DNA of 64,000 nucleotides. It comes from Plutella xylostella (Eukaryota; Arthropoda; Insecta; Lepidoptera; Plutellidae). Position numbers and translations under genes: made by a program. Below the pieces are notes generated by a model. It saw only the letters and a program-made list of their open reading frames with translations. It was not told the DNA's origin and ran no database searches. The stretch lies in the NCBI RefSeq assembly GCF_932276165.1, contig NC_063987.1:7750001-7814000 (forward strand), written 5' to 3'. Of the stretch, positions 22,938 to 35,627 are shown in pieces (positions within the stretch are counted from its first letter, which is position 1; the number at the start of each line of letters is the position of its first letter).

Positions 22938-23199
22938 TAAAATAATAAATAAATATGGGGACATCTCACACACGGCCATCCGACCCCAAGCTAGGCAGAA
23001 CCTGTGTTATGGGTGTCGGACAGCTGATATATCTACATAAATACATAGATAGATACATACTAAATATAAATATCAACACCCAAGACACGAGTTATATACA
23101 AATATCGTCTTTAAACAAATATCTGCCCTAGCCGGGAATCGAAACCGGGACCTTCGGCATAGCAGTCAGGTTCACTAAACACTACACCATTCAGCCGTC
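22938..23199 (-). mobile_element. tRNA-headed SINE, second family, complete-looking
   Basis: On the minus strand the head (about 23199-23130) has an A-box-like TGGTGTAGTGTTTAGTGAAC and a B-box GGTTTCGATTCCC. The body follows with ACGATATTTGTATATAAC and TTGGGTGTTGATATTTAT, and the tail contains AGGTTCTGCCTAGCTTGGGG. The same body and tail recur at 32819. No protein. Confidence 0.8.
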
Positions 23200-24247
23200 T
23201 TTTCATTCACCACGAATAAAATTTAATCGCCTTTTTCGTAGCCACTCAACCTAATCAAATCATGTGATAGCTTTCATAACTTCCACAAGATTTTACTTAG
23301 AGTGGTTGTCATGAATGTTGGCTGCTAACGTTAGTTATTCTTATTTTGGGTTAAGTGCAGTATATATAATTATTTAGGATGTAGGAACGGATGTTTATTT
23401 TCAGCGTCTTAAATTTGTACTAAACTGTGTTAATGCAACAAAACTGTCTTGAATATTTTAGATGATTTTTGTCCTGTAATTTGAAAATAGTTCTGAGTGG
23501 TAGAGACGGCAGAACTTTTAATTGCGGTCAAGATACCATTTAATAATGTTACAACCGAACACAATATCGAGAGCAATTTAGTTAGGTACCTATAAATATA
23601 CATCAGTTTTATTATGAATGATATATTATGACCACGATACTTTTTAACTAATTTGTTATTGAATACCAAAATATAAATTGCGGTTAAGATTAGCATATTT
23701 TAAATACTTATTGATTTTCCAGTAACTTCAAAATTGATTAGAAATAAACATTTCTGATTCCAATATGTAAACAAAATGGCGGCGATGACAGTTAAGAAAA
23801 TGCAGGTGATATGTTAATTCCACAATCCACTGCTGCCGCCTAGCAATAATTCAGATAACAATTTACCTTGAATTGAGTTTTGAATAATAAATACATTTTA
23901 TATTACTGCACAAACCCGTTACAATTCTTATCGTTAAATAAACTGTTACATAAATTCAGCTTTTTCCGAAATATCCATTCTCAAGGCCACTAATCGACAT
24001 TACTTATTACAGTTAAGTTCTATTTTACTTATTATATTTATTCATAAATACCAATAAAATAATACAATAAGGAGTCATATTCATTAACCGTCGAGAAATT
24101 CCTGGAAAATCATATAATAATGACTTATGGGTAGGTACAATATTTACTAACTAATAGTTATCCACATTTTGCGTTCACAAATATGTATGAATATGACTCC
24201 TTATACCTACATCGATTGGAATCAATTCCCTACATTCAAGGATATGC

Positions 24248-24490
24248 AAGCTGAAGTGGCATTGAGCTGGTCATATCTGCCGAAGAACCGATAACCGTTG
24301 GAGTAAACGAGATCTCGAGTGGAGACCACGAACAGGCAAGCGCAGCGTGGGACGCCCTCCTGCCCGCTGGACTGACAACCTTAGGCAGGTGGCGGGTAGT
24401 GGTTGGATGAGGAAGGCCGAGGACCGAGTGTTGTGGCGCTCCTTGGGAGAGCCCTATGTCCAGCATTGGATGATTATTACGGAGAGTAGT
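24248..24490 (+). pseudogene. C-terminus of an RTE-like LINE reverse transcriptase
   Basis: Translates to KLKWH*AGHICRRTDNRW and on through GKRSVGRPPARWTDN, GSGWMRKAEDRVLW and RSLGEPYVQHW. This is the basic GRPP-RW / W-R-AEDR-W / LGE-YVQ-W tail found after the RT domain in RTE-type elements. A single stop (TGA where TGG is expected, 24263-24265) breaks it. A GATGATGATG run at about 24580-24594 fits the usual 3' end. The RT core is absent, so this is a truncated, dead copy. A second copy lies at 31335. Confidence 0.8.
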
Positions 24491-24912
24491 TTGTAAAAAT
24501 TGGCGTTTATCAGAAAAAATAATATTTTTACGATGAATAAAAATATTTGAGTTTGAGTTTAGAATTTGAGTTTGGCTGATGATGATGATGAGGCCGCAGC
24601 TTCTATCTTCCCATCGCCATAACTCCCCCAATTATCTACAGCTTTATCACTATCATCTTTAACAAGAGGCAGTTCTTTGATCTGTTCGTGTTTATCAGCA
24701 CTAAAATAGTTATTTGTTTGCTGGCACGGCTAATTGCCAACTAACCATGATGTAATGTTCTATTTCACTATTGTCACATCACATACATGTGAGGTCAGTT
24801 GCCCGAGCACAGGATTCGAAACCTCCGTTTACGTTGCGTATCGTCAACTGTCACTGTCAAAATGTAAGGAAAATTTGTTAGTTCCAAAAGTGGCATTTGT
24901 TTTTTCCATGTT

Positions 24913-25029
24913 AGGTGGAATTTCACCAAACGCTAAACGTATTTAGTAGCCTGTTATACGTCTGTCAGTTGGTACAAAATGTATTAAAAATTTGATTTAA
25001 ATACGTTTAGCGTTTGGTAAAAGCGACCC
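24913..25029. mobile_element. short MITE, CACCAAACGCTAAACG family
   Basis: ACCAAACGCTAAACGTATTT on the left and its complement on the right enclose about 65 bp of non-coding DNA. No clear target duplication. Confidence 0.7.
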
Positions 25030-27805
25030 TTCGTGTAGATTCGAAAATAGTATCGAATCCTATGCTCGCGCCTCTGAAGTGCTGGTGAAAGTGAGAGAAA
25101 TTTTAGTTAATAGGAAAAGGGCAGCCACGGGACTTTTATTCATAGAGAAGGAAATGCATAATTCAATAGCGATTTCATTTTTTTTTAAATACACTAGATT
25201 TGATATGTAGGTCCTGGGTCAGTTTTAGTAATAAGGGCGTAACTATTTAATAACAAGAACTCAGAAAAAAAACTCCCTGATGTATCTTTTAATCTGCGTT
25301 AAACAATGTAATGGTAAAACATGGCGAAAATAATTAAACGGACGGAAGTTATTCTAGCCAAGATAACGGTTCAACGTACAACTCACTAGTTAATAAGTAG
25401 GTAATTATTTTTCAATTACTCGTAGTTGTGTATAAATAATTAAATCGGTTAAAAATTGGTATTAATTTGAATCTGTTAAATACAAAACTTTATAATTTAG
25501 TTTAAAACTAAATTAAATTAATAAACTGTTGTTAATAAGTTTTAATCAATGTATTTTAGCCTATCCAATCCACATAAGTCAAGTAGTAAATCGAGTAACA
25601 TTTTCATTAGTTTTCATAATGAGTCAAAATAACAACCGAAACCCACGTGGTGAGACAGGGTCAGTTGTGTGTAGTAACCCGTCCTATGAGTGAGCAGAGC
25701 TTACGACGGAAGACAATGCCAAAATTCAAAAAAAGAACATTCGAACAGACCTGTTCGAATTTAAATTTAGAACAGACGGTCGCGTCTTCACCTGATGACG
25801 ATCGCTGACCTAATCCTCGCGCCAAAGTGTGAATGGGCCTTTAAGTACTCGAACGCACGTTGTTTACGATTTTAGCCACAAATCTTGGGTCGACACCCTT
25901 TTAATTGATTGTCTATTAACCTATTAGTTTGTCTTGGCAGATCCGAACGTACGCCCATTGAATTTAGCAAGTACTTCAAAAGAATTTAAAGAAGTCATTT
26001 TGCCAGGTTTTAATCTTACTAAAAGTAACGATTTTTTTAAGGTTAGTCGATGATAGTCAGCAGTGGACCACACAGATGGATCTCAAAATTGAAAGGGACT
26101 TTGAATAAATGTTATCACCGTAGTAAGTATGTACTACATGGGTTTTATTTCTATTTTATTGCCTCTCCCCAATGAAGATCGTAGAGAATGTCAATACACA
26201 ATCGCGGGGAGACACGTTTTTGGGAAAGAGTTGTACCTAAATATATTGTTGAGTAGTTATATCCAAAGACTTTTGTATTGATACTAAAGAAAATATGTGA
26301 AAATTAGCTTTTACGGTTTAATTTTATAAATAACGAACACAAGCGTGTGCAATGAGATTAGTTAGGTCGCCTTCTACTACATACCTATCTTAAGGTTTAA
26401 ATTCCTTTACTTATTTCATCAAATGCATATAATATTAATTGAAGGTTGAGGTAATCGAAGTAGTTTTTATTATAATTACAACTTACATAACTGTTCATAT
26501 TACAACGTTACTAATCTAGTCACTTTCTAACTTCAATGCAATACGTACCACTGAACATTAGATATGCATTTATCCGCATACGAGTATGAGGACTTGCAAC
26601 CACACCTTGTCTTAGAAAATATAGAATGACATGGTCGGACCACTTGACAAGACACGTAAAACAGATGTTTAGCGCTGTCAAATACCTTATAGGTATATCA
26701 GTCAAAAACCGTGTCACACATGTATGTTAAATTTTATATAAGTACAGTGTTGTATGGTAAGTATACATACAACATCAAAATCTATCTAATTCCCTGAAGC
26801 GTTCTAGCAATAAAATGCGATTAATAGGCGGCCTTATCTCTATCAGGCAACCTTAAACATTTAAGTGATTTGGGTTAATTTTTACCCGACTGCCGAAGGA
26901 GGAGGGTAATTCACTACAATCGTCATCGTCGCAGTCTGTTGTTTTGTGCCTCTGTAAATGTCAATAAATATTGCTGCTTATAATTTACTTTTATTGCAGA
27001 TGTAATTCAATTATACATACTATACTTACCTATTTGTAGCTACTTTGAAGGCATCAATTTTAATAACATGGTTGTCAAACGTAAAATTCCCAATTCCAAA
27101 TTTAAGTTCTGACAGTGCCAAAATCATAATTTGTGATTTAATTTTGGTTACAAAATCCAAAGTAATCCGAAGATTTTACAAAACATTATGTATCTAACTC
27201 GGAATACCTTAGTAAATATATACAAGAATTATCCACGGTCCAGTACTGCTTCAGACATAGATTTGTGTATTCTAGATTCCGCATTTCTTGCAATACCGTT
27301 GTGTTTCCCTTTAGCTATCACAAACTTGAATTTCATTTCACGGCCCTACCTTTAGGTTCATATTTTTCCAAGAGTATTGAGTTTTATTATCTGCCCTTGA
27401 AGTAGATACAAACATATATCAAGCATTTTTTATAGTTTTCATGCGATATCATCTTTCCTCGATCATAAATGTATTTTTAATGGCAGGAAGTTAAAATTTT
27501 CATTGAATTCTTTAAACAAGTACCAACCTAGGTAGTATATATTTATAACAATAAACTTTCATGTCCCTCATAGCAGTTCACTCGTACTCTTTTAAAATCT
27601 ACGAACCATGTGTCGTGCGAATGAAATAAAAAACGCAGTAGGTATACATATTATGTGATAAGGCGGTTGCAGAAACAATAGATCGTTTAAAATTGTGTTC
27701 CAAAAGTAGCAGCTAAGGAATTTGTTAACCAACTGAAGGTATAATTTTATGCATTCACGTATTGCTATTTGCAGAAAGAATTTCTCATTTTGATAATCCG
27801 ACTAT
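25030..27805. other. gene-free stretch with a 22-bp palindrome
   Basis: No gene supported. ATTCGAACAGACCTGTTCGA at 25739-25760 is a near-perfect 22-bp palindrome. A short motif ACCCGACTGCCGAAGGAGG at about 26884 belongs to a dispersed repeat whose relative sits in the centre of the fold-back element at 59.8-60.0 kb. Confidence 0.4.
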
Positions 27806-27984
27806 CCTACTAATATAATAAATTCGAAAGTTTGTGAGTATGTGTGTTTGATACTTCTTCACGTCAAAACGGCTGAATCAATTTTGACGAAATTTGGTAT
27901 GGAGTTAGCTGACACCTTGGATAGGCTATTATTGCCACGGGATAACTTTTTAAGGCAAAGCGAAGCTCGCGGGTACATCTTGTG
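27806..27984 (+). repeat. interspersed repeat family A, copy 4 (diverged)
   Basis: Shares GAAATTTGGTATGGAG, TTTTTAAGGC and AAGCGAAGCTCGCGGG with the other copies but lacks the (TCTG)n tract. Older than copies 2 and 3. Confidence 0.65.
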
Positions 27985-29093
27985 TACTCTAGTTTCTTTT
28001 CGTAATCTTTTCAAAATGAGTATATCCCCGTATGTGTGTAGAGTTAACAGTTTTCGGATCACCATTTCACCACATTTTTTGTTGCAAATCGGTGTTGAAC
28101 TACTGTGTGTTGAACTGATCAATTGAATCTCGACACGACTGGCCCGCATCTAGTGACAGCTGTCACACTTAGCACTTTTACCCGATGATCGATTTGTACT
28201 CAATTGGACGTTTGACGACGCTCTGGCTGCTTAGTGAAAGATCTAATTGAAATCTATAAAGTTTGCAATTTTATAAATACGCTTGGTGGCGTCGCGACGT
28301 CGACTGTGCGCCCTGACAGCGCATTCTTAAATTTGTTCATCATCAGCTAAAAAATCGTTTATTGATTGACAAAAACATATCCAAAAAAAAACATTATATT
28401 CTCAGACACCAATTCCAACCAGTACTTAACTACCGGCTTCTTCTTTAAGTCAAGAGTCCGGCTTCCCGGATAAACACGGATAAACAGATTGTTATTGTGA
28501 AAAGAAGAGGCCAATTCCATAAGTCATGGATGTTAGCAGTAGCCATAAACTCTCGCTGTGGCCTTTCAATCTAGGATTTCAATACCAACGATATTTCCAG
28601 CACCGGCCAGACAGTAAGGACTTTAATACCTTGACGATCTATTACTGGGCACTTGGATTATACGGAACAGAATCTGTACTCAATTTTAGGTCGTCTGTTC
28701 GTCTGCTCCTTACATAACAGCTGATTTATCATGGTGCAGTCTTGTCCCCTGATTTAGAATGGCGACATTGGCTAGAAGATCCTGTAGCTATTATAATAGG
28801 GGCTATTTTTGTGTGTCCACTCGATGATGTGAGTGCAGTTTGGGGGAAAAATAAAGTGAATAGATTGTGTGAATACAATAGTATGTTTGTAAGTGCGTTT
28901 GTACAACTGTGACAATGGCTAAGCAAATCACGTGAAGGCTTTCTCGTGAATCTGTTTTGTATGGACATTGGACAGTGCCAATCTATGGCTTTATCACTCT
29001 GTTCACTGTTGCAAGGTTTTCTGACATAAATTTACATCTTAGAAGATTTCACGGTGTCCCTATTTTTTCATTATACCTAGTTTATTTTACTAG
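27985..29093. other. gene-free stretch
   Basis: Frames of 60-96 aa overlap on both strands with no recognisable domain. I see no exon with credible splice sites. Confidence 0.35.
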
Positions 29094-29450
29094 GAGTGGT
29101 GGTGGCGTAATGGATAAGGCCTCGTCCTCTCAATCGAGAGGCCGTGGGTTCAAATCCTGGCCTGTACCAATGAATTCTTTAAATTGTGTTTTCAATTAAA
29201 GAGTTTAAGTACAATAATACCACGTGCTCTTACGGTGATGGAAAACATCGTGAGGTAACCTGCACATCTAGATTCTAAATGTGTATCCTAAGTGCATTGT
29301 ACTTATCCCAAAACGGCGATATGGTTCGCAACCTATCACGTGAGTACAAATGTGCTGCGAAAAGTGGGTGGCTCGCTTTGTGAGCCACCTCTGACTACCC
29401 CTTCGGGGATTACAGTCGTGAGTGCATATGTATATATATGTATGTATGTA
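29094..29450 (+). mobile_element. SINE with tRNA-like head, chimeric body and tail
   Basis: The head carries TGGCGTAATGGATAAGG (A-box-like) and GGTTCAAATCC (B-box). The body repeats the ACGGTGATGGAAAACATCGT block of the SINE at 8237. The tail CACCTCTGACTACCCC and ATTACAGTCGTGAG resembles the tail of the SINE at 44722, and ends in ATGTATGTATG. Confidence 0.85.
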
Positions 29451-29620
29451 TATGTTATTTTACTTAACTTACTATTTAATCTACTCATTATAATGATTCC
29501 AGGTGGACATGCTATCTCCGCCCTATGTAGAGGTAGAGTTAGTGACAATCCATTCATTTCTGTCACAGACAGTGTTATAGCGTGAGAAAAATATCGTAAT
29601 TTTTTTTCCTCTTTGGTTTG

Positions 29621-30215
29621 GTGTTTTTTTTTTTTTTTTTTCAATGTATTTATTAAGTAATCATAAAAAACACAGTACAATTAACAATGACCCACAAAAC
29701 CAGTTTACTGGTTTGTCTGTGGATTCAGACTTCACTCTTAATAAACTAATTATATTATATTCTATTTTTAAGAAACTTAGTGCTTAACAATAAATTTAAC
29801 TTGATACTTGTTTAAACATCAGACAATAGGTATCTATATTTTACTTAACAAATGTTTTTTTAACAATCTTGAGAATCTTGCCTTATTTGTTTCATCCCTT
29901 ATTTCAGTAGGTAGATCATTTAATAATTTAGGTAATTGTTTTGTTAAGGTCCGACCTCCATAGAAGTTATTAACCCTAGGTATTTCATATTTACCCTGAG
30001 TAACCATCCTAGTACCTATACCATGCTGGTGCTGTGTTATATGCTCCGTACTGCCATGGTTGTTCATTGCTAATAAATATTTATGCTTAAGGCTGACTGG
30101 TAATACTTTAAGAATTTTGAATAATTGACTATAATCATTTTGGCATTTTCTCTGTGTTTTTTTGTCAACTAGAAGTTTTGATGCACTATGTAGTATGCAC
30201 ATGATAATATTGTAA
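29621..30215 (-). mobile_element. 5'-truncated LINE with poly(A) tail
   Basis: On the minus strand, an RT C-terminal segment is followed by a 3' UTR of about 200 bp and a 20-nt poly(A) (seen as T's at 29621-29640). Differs from the LINE at 12.6 kb, which ends in a short repeat. Confidence 0.75.
29834..30202 (-). pseudogene. C-terminal fragment of a LINE ORF2
   Basis: The 122-aa frame ends with NNFYGGRTLTKQLPKLLNDL, then PTEIRDETNKARFSRLLKKH. This is the Y-G-R-L / W/LN-LP--I / F---LK--L pattern seen after the RT thumb in CR1/jockey-type elements. The catalytic core is absent. The start is arbitrary because the element is truncated just upstream. Confidence 0.75.
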
Positions 30216-30575
30216 AACCTAAGTTATCGTTGCCAGCGTTGGACTCTGCTTCCCGTGACAGTCGAGGGATGTATGACTTGTGTGAGCGATGTGTGACCAA
30301 TAGTCATGCTTCATCTCGAATAGGGGACGGTTATTGCCGGATCCGCAAGGCACTGGGTCACTGACACAGCTGTCGCTAGGCTACCGGGGCCCTATCGTGA
30401 AGTCTAAACGAAATAACATTTGCGAAGTAATTAGTGCCATAGTAAAACTATTTCGTTCGCGATAGGTACACTGGATAGAGGCTACAGTGATGAGCTATAT
30501 TAAATTTTTATTTTATTTATTGACATGTATGGAATTGAATAATATTTCACGCAGTACTTATTTATAAGATAAGTC

Positions 30576-30936
30576 AGTAGATGCGACAGAACTGCCTAAT
30601 TCAATATATTTTATATATTTTCATATGCAATGTTCTGGTATTTAATATATTCTGATAAGTATTTACTTCAAACATTAAACTGAATGCAAACATCTGCCGC
30701 TACAGGGGTTCTATATCGACGTAGATAAACATCACTATATCGCGATTTGCCTTAAATACGTCGCTGTGATTGGTGGAACGCGCATGAAATGAGTTTATCG
30801 ACTTCGATAGCGAACCCGTGTAGCGGCCACTGTTATGATAGTCAGACTGTGAGTGTAATCGGGACGTGTCCTTATAATAAATTTATGCTAATAGTGGCAC
30901 AAATCGACATCGCTCAAATAGTTCTGTCGCGTCTAA
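30576..30936. mobile_element. nested inverted repeats, inner MITE 30694-30829
   Basis: The outer pair AGTAGATGCGACAGAACT and GTTCTGTCGCGTCTAACT spans 361 bp. Inside it, TGCCGCTACAGGGGTTC and GAACCCGTGTAGCGGCCA with about 35-bp arms define a 136-bp MITE. Non-coding. Whether this is one element with two repeat pairs or one inserted into another is not resolved. Confidence 0.6.
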
Positions 30937-31018
30937 CTACTATTTTCCAGTTAGATATAATAATAATATACTGTTATAACGTTTAAAATGCAGCGTTCAA
31001 CTTTTATGTATATCAGTT

Positions 31019-31480
31019 TTTTTATGTACTCTGTGTGGTGTCCCACTGCTGGGCAAAGGCCTCCTTATAAATTGTCCACCGATCCCGATCCTGTGCCTCC
31101 TTCGACCATTGAGGTATATCAGATATCAGTATAAAAAGGATGGTAATAGGTTTATGATACTATGGACATGGCGCCACGTCTCACCCTTGAGTTTTGTGGT
31201 GCTCCTGGTCCTTGAGAGAGGCATATGCCCAGTAGCAGATGACTACAGGCTGATGAAAATCATTATGAAGATTAAACTTTAACAAAACATGCATTGTTAA
31301 ATTTGACTCCTTCCAATATGAGCCTGCTGAACATAGGCTCCTCCAAAGGAGCGCCACAACACTCGGTCCTCGGCCTTCCTCATCCAACCACTACCCGCCA
31401 CCCGCCTAAGGCCGTCAGTCCAGCGGGCAGGAGGGCGTCCCACGCTGCGTTTGCCTGTTCGTGGTCTCCAGTCGAGAACT
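31019..31480 (-). pseudogene. two RTE-like LINE 3'-end fragments
   Basis: Segment 31335-31480 reads on the minus strand like the C-terminus at 24248: GGCAAACGCAGCGTGGGACG, then GGTTGGATGAGGAAGGCC and GACCGAGTGTTGTGG. The segment at 31019-31105 carries the 'CCCACTGCTGGGCAAAGG' type tail of the same general class, and a third piece with similar text lies at 31180-31250. All are decayed and 5'-truncated. Confidence 0.65.
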
Positions 31481-31560
31481 CGTCGGTACTACTCGGTACG
31501 GTACGGGATATTACGGCACCCTCAAAATACTTTTTACACACACAAAACTAGGCAGGTAAT

Positions 31561-32035
31561 TTGAGGGTATACAAGGAAATCCGGACATGGAGTTTTTCAA
31601 CTCCTAAACACTTTCTCACCAAAAAATAAATCTCGCTCGCATATGGCTCACATTTTAAAGTGGTGCTTAAGTACCTAGTTAATAGAAAGATAGCCGATAA
31701 ATATTTAACCAAAATATGCCAAAACAACATTTAAGATTAATATGCGGCTAAGAAGTGGGGAAACAAACAAGCACTCATTTAAAAATCGATAGCTTTACCG
31801 GGAAACTAATTAACCTTAATTTCGGTGGAGCCCTAAAATGACAACCGTACCTCCTGAGCAGAAGACCTTAACACCTCTGCTGAGCCGATAGCTAAGTTTC
31901 AATAAGAAAATTTAAAAATACATTACGCAGAAAGGTAGGGCCTCATCTATTCCAACCTAATGCAGATAATATATAAGTACAACCTGCACGTCATCGGCTA
32001 AATACTTGTTCGCAGTACGTTAGTATTTATTATTA
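31561..32035. other. gene-free stretch
   Basis: Nothing recognised. Confidence 0.4.
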
Positions 32036-32130
32036 TTATTATTTCATACTTTATTTCACAAATATGAAATATAAGTGTACAAAAAGTGGAGTTAATGCTA
32101 AAAGGATTTTTTCGACTTGACTTGACCTAA
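32036..32130 (-). repeat. LINE 3'-end fragment, CTTAATGCT family, copy 3
   Basis: Shares GTTAATGCTAAAAG and the TGTGAAATAAAG-type terminus with the copies at 5590 and 11249. An (AT)n microsatellite lies at 32415-32432, and a second AT-rich run follows near 32480. Confidence 0.6.
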
Positions 32131-32818
32131 TCGATTTAGTAAATTACTCGACTAAATTTTCTTTGTTTAGACACATTTAGGTTCAAAATCCACTGAATTC
32201 AGATTTTTTTTTAATATTGTTGAATTTAAATACCTAATAATTATATTACAAATGGAGCCTATCGACTAGCGAGCGTCATATTAGGCCCGCGAGCTGTACC
32301 TCTAGCATGCGCCCGCGCACAAACTGACAAAACTTGACGACGGACACAGATCAGCCGCTGTAGGGCTGTCAGGGTTGCCACTAATTAAAATTACTATCAC
32401 CCAATTAAAAAAAAAATATATATATATATATAAGTACCTAATGTGTATATACAGTTTTTAAGTCTTATGAACATATGTATATATATATATTATGACTACA
32501 ATAATATATTATTATAGTATAGTTGTTAAAAAATCGTAGAGATATCCCTAAATCCCTAGTAGAGGTGTATCCTACCTACGTACCATACGTACAATGAAAA
32601 CATGGGCACCAGAAATTTATAAATCTATTTAAAGAAAATGGCAACCCTTACTAGTGTTCAAAAACAACACATACCTACATTTTAAAACTAAAATTTTAAC
32701 TGTATCTCAACCGAATAATCTATTAAGTAGTCGGAGTTTTAGTTCATTAGTAAAATCATGTAAAAAATGTCGCTGGATAATTTCGAACCTTAGCATTACA
32801 ACCAATAAAATATAAAAA

Positions 32819-33112
32819 TATGTGAGGCACATCTCCCATCCGACCCCAAGCTAGGCAGAGCCTGTAATATCGGTGGTTACATAGGCATATAATAGTAATG
32901 TAAAAGAATTTTCAAAATCGGTCCATAAACGGCGGAGTAATCGGTGAACCCCGGCCCTCCTCCTTTTTTTGAAGTCAGTTAATAAATAAAATACAAACAT
33001 AACATTCAACAACCAACACCCGAGTAACTAGAAATATCAGCCTCGGCCGGGAATCGATCCCGGGACCTTCGGCATAGCAGTCAGGGTCACTTGCCACAAT
33101 ACCATACAGTAG
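32819..33112 (-). mobile_element. SINE of the 22938 family, split by another repeat
   Basis: The head (about 33112-33045) has B-box GGGATCGATTCCC and the GCATAGCAGTCAGG-complement motif. The tail CCGACCCCAAGCTAGGCAGA is at 32838. Between them, at about 32903-32992, lies AATTTTCAAAATCGGTCCAT ... TTTTTGAAGTCAGTTA, a fragment of the repeat also present at 43734-43862. Confidence 0.75.
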
Positions 33113-33555
33113 CCAAAAATGTCAATATATGTACCTTCAAAAATATTGCTACGGGCGACGACCTCTTCGAAGTTGTAAAAGTACGTATTAAAGATACTGT
33201 AATATGTAATTAACAGCAATGAAGCTTCTGATCTGACAATAAACCAGAACTCATACCGAATTGGCATACATTTGCGGCATATCAATGCGAATAACTACAT
33301 AATACATAATAATTATGTGTTTATGTTTATTTTCGTTGTAGTGTAGATACACTCACTGCGCAATGGTACAGTGGAAGAAAAAGTTTCGCTATAAACCTAA
33401 AAATTCATCATAATATTATCTTTAAATTCAATTTGTAAAACATTGCATTTGCATTTTTTTAAGAGTTAAATTAGTTAAATGTATGTAAGTTAGTATAGAT
33501 AGTAAGCGTACGTCCATGTGTGTAGCTATATTATAGAATATAGTAACATACTATA

Positions 33556-35267
33556 TGGGCCATTATTTTATTTTGGGTACAATTTGGCATACTTTTACAG
33601 ATATTTTTTTCAAAAATAAACTTCTTATTAATTAACCTTTCAATATTTATTTATGTTAATTAACATTTATATTATTCATTAAATACATTTGCAGCGATGT
33701 TTTCTTGCTATTTCTTAAAGTTATTGACGTTTAATCGAGGAACGATGAGAAAAAAATACTACTGCGTTACTTTCATACAAAATTATGTTTTATTGTTAGG
33801 AACATATATTTTGGTTCGTAAACATATACCAGATAAAAAGTAAGAAAAAAAACATAAATCTAACAGTTTAAATTACAAAATATTCTCAGTTTTGTTATTC
33901 ATTCTATAATAAAGTTTCCCACTGCGTTACCAATCAATAAGTTTTAATGCAATACTTTTCGAAAAAAGGACAAAATAATCATAATTTTTTGCTCAAGGTT
34001 TTAGAAATAGCTCTAAATAAGGCGAATTATAATTATTATATTTAGTTTAACATTCTTTCTAATAGAGAGTAGCTAAAATGTTTGTGAATACTCTCAGGAA
34101 GCGAGGGACAAATGGATAACGCTGTGGTTAATTGGTAACACAGTGGTATTTCAATCACAATCTTTATACTTTCTTCAATTAAAACTAATTATAATGTGAA
34201 AAAAACTATCAAACTAAAATTAACAGAACTCTTTGTTTAATAACAAATATTAAAATCGCTGAAAATATAACAACTTAATACTAAGAAATATTTCTTATTT
34301 TTTTTGCCTATAAAGCCGTTGTTTTTCAGCCGCTGTTTACGCCATTGAGTCTGAAATGTTATACTGTAACAATATAATATGCTCAAATGTTATATTTGTA
34401 CCATAAATTGAGTAACAGATACCTGAAAACTATAAGAAAAACCCCTGAGTTACTATAGCTACAACTGCGTTACTGAAAAAGTAACGAAGTGTAGCGGTAA
34501 CGCAGTTGTAAAACAATAACCTATTTGAAGTTAGTACTTAAATGAATACACATACATGGGATATCAAAATGCCCTCATAATTGTTACTAATTATTACATA
34601 TATTGCATGAAATAAAATAATAAATATCTATAAAACTCACCGTATGTCGCCGGTAACTCAGTGGCGTCACAATAAATACACGCGCTTCTCTCCAGGACTC
34701 TCATCCGAAAGACTTGGTCATTTTATCCGTCCCGCTCTCCTTCCCGCACTCCGATACAAATACACAGCCATTCAAATGATCTTAGGTGTAAGAAAGTGAA
34801 AAAAAGTTTATTTATGATTGAGTTTCCTAGGGTAACCTAGTGTAGCTGTATTTTTGCTTAGGCTTGGGGACTCGGCCAGGAATATTAATTGTCCCATAAT
34901 ATGTTCATATAAAATCATGATTATTACCGTGAAGTAAAGTTTAAATAATGACATATTCGTTATAATATTCAAAAAAATTGTTTCCATAATATTTTTTTAC
35001 ACACGTTGTGCTTGTTTCATATGACTCGCTCCGAGGGACAGACAATTTTTGTATGAAAAACAATTGCGTTACCAAAAACAACAACAGAGTTACCGTAATT
35101 TGTAAATAAATAAAGTATTTTACATAAATTCATTATATTTTCTGTGACCGGTGTCTTATTTAATTGCTACAGACGGTAGCTATATTCCTGAATTTCATTA
35201 TTTAATTTTTAAAAAATGTTTCTTTGTAGGGGACCGACAATGGTCCCTAAAATAAAATAATGGCCCA
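33556..35267. mobile_element. 1.7-kb TIR element with many GTAACGCAG-type motifs
   Basis: The ends TGGGCCATTATTTTAT and its complement make about 25-bp inverted repeats with two mismatches, bounded by TA on both sides. No open frame of note lies inside, so it is non-autonomous. The interior repeats the motif ACTGCGTTAC / GTAACGCAGT and close variants about ten times in both orientations (33771, 33921, 34117, 34136, 34463, 34496, 34655, 35069 and others). A 13-bp perfect hairpin (ACAACTGCGTTAC with its complement) lies at 34461-34509. The motif may be a transposase-binding site; superfamily unknown. Confidence 0.75.
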
Positions 35268-35592
35268 TATGTATAAAAATAAGATTAGTTGTACAAAGTT
35301 GGTAACATAATGATTCCATGAACATGGTAAACGCAGAATTAAGCCAAAAAGAGATTTACTTATTCGATTATTCTTTCCTTTTTATGGTTTCAAAATGAAT
35401 GCTAAATGAGCGATTATCTTAATCAGAAAAAACATGTTTTACTTGTGTACAAGCGAGGCAGTAGGGGACAGAAGGAAAGGGGACTTCTGAAACAAAATTT
35501 GCAATTAACTTAAAAGTGTTCGGTTTCTAGCGATCTGTAACGTTATGTTGTACTTAACCTACTTGTTTTTTGTTCACTAAAGTTATACACTA

Positions 35593-35627
35593 ACCCCCTT
35601 ATTCATAGAGAATATGAATAAGGGGGT
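35593..35627. repeat. 15-bp perfect hairpin
   Basis: ACCCCCTTATTCATA and its exact complement surround the 5-nt spacer GAGAA. Resembles the collapsed ends of a MITE. Confidence 0.75.
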
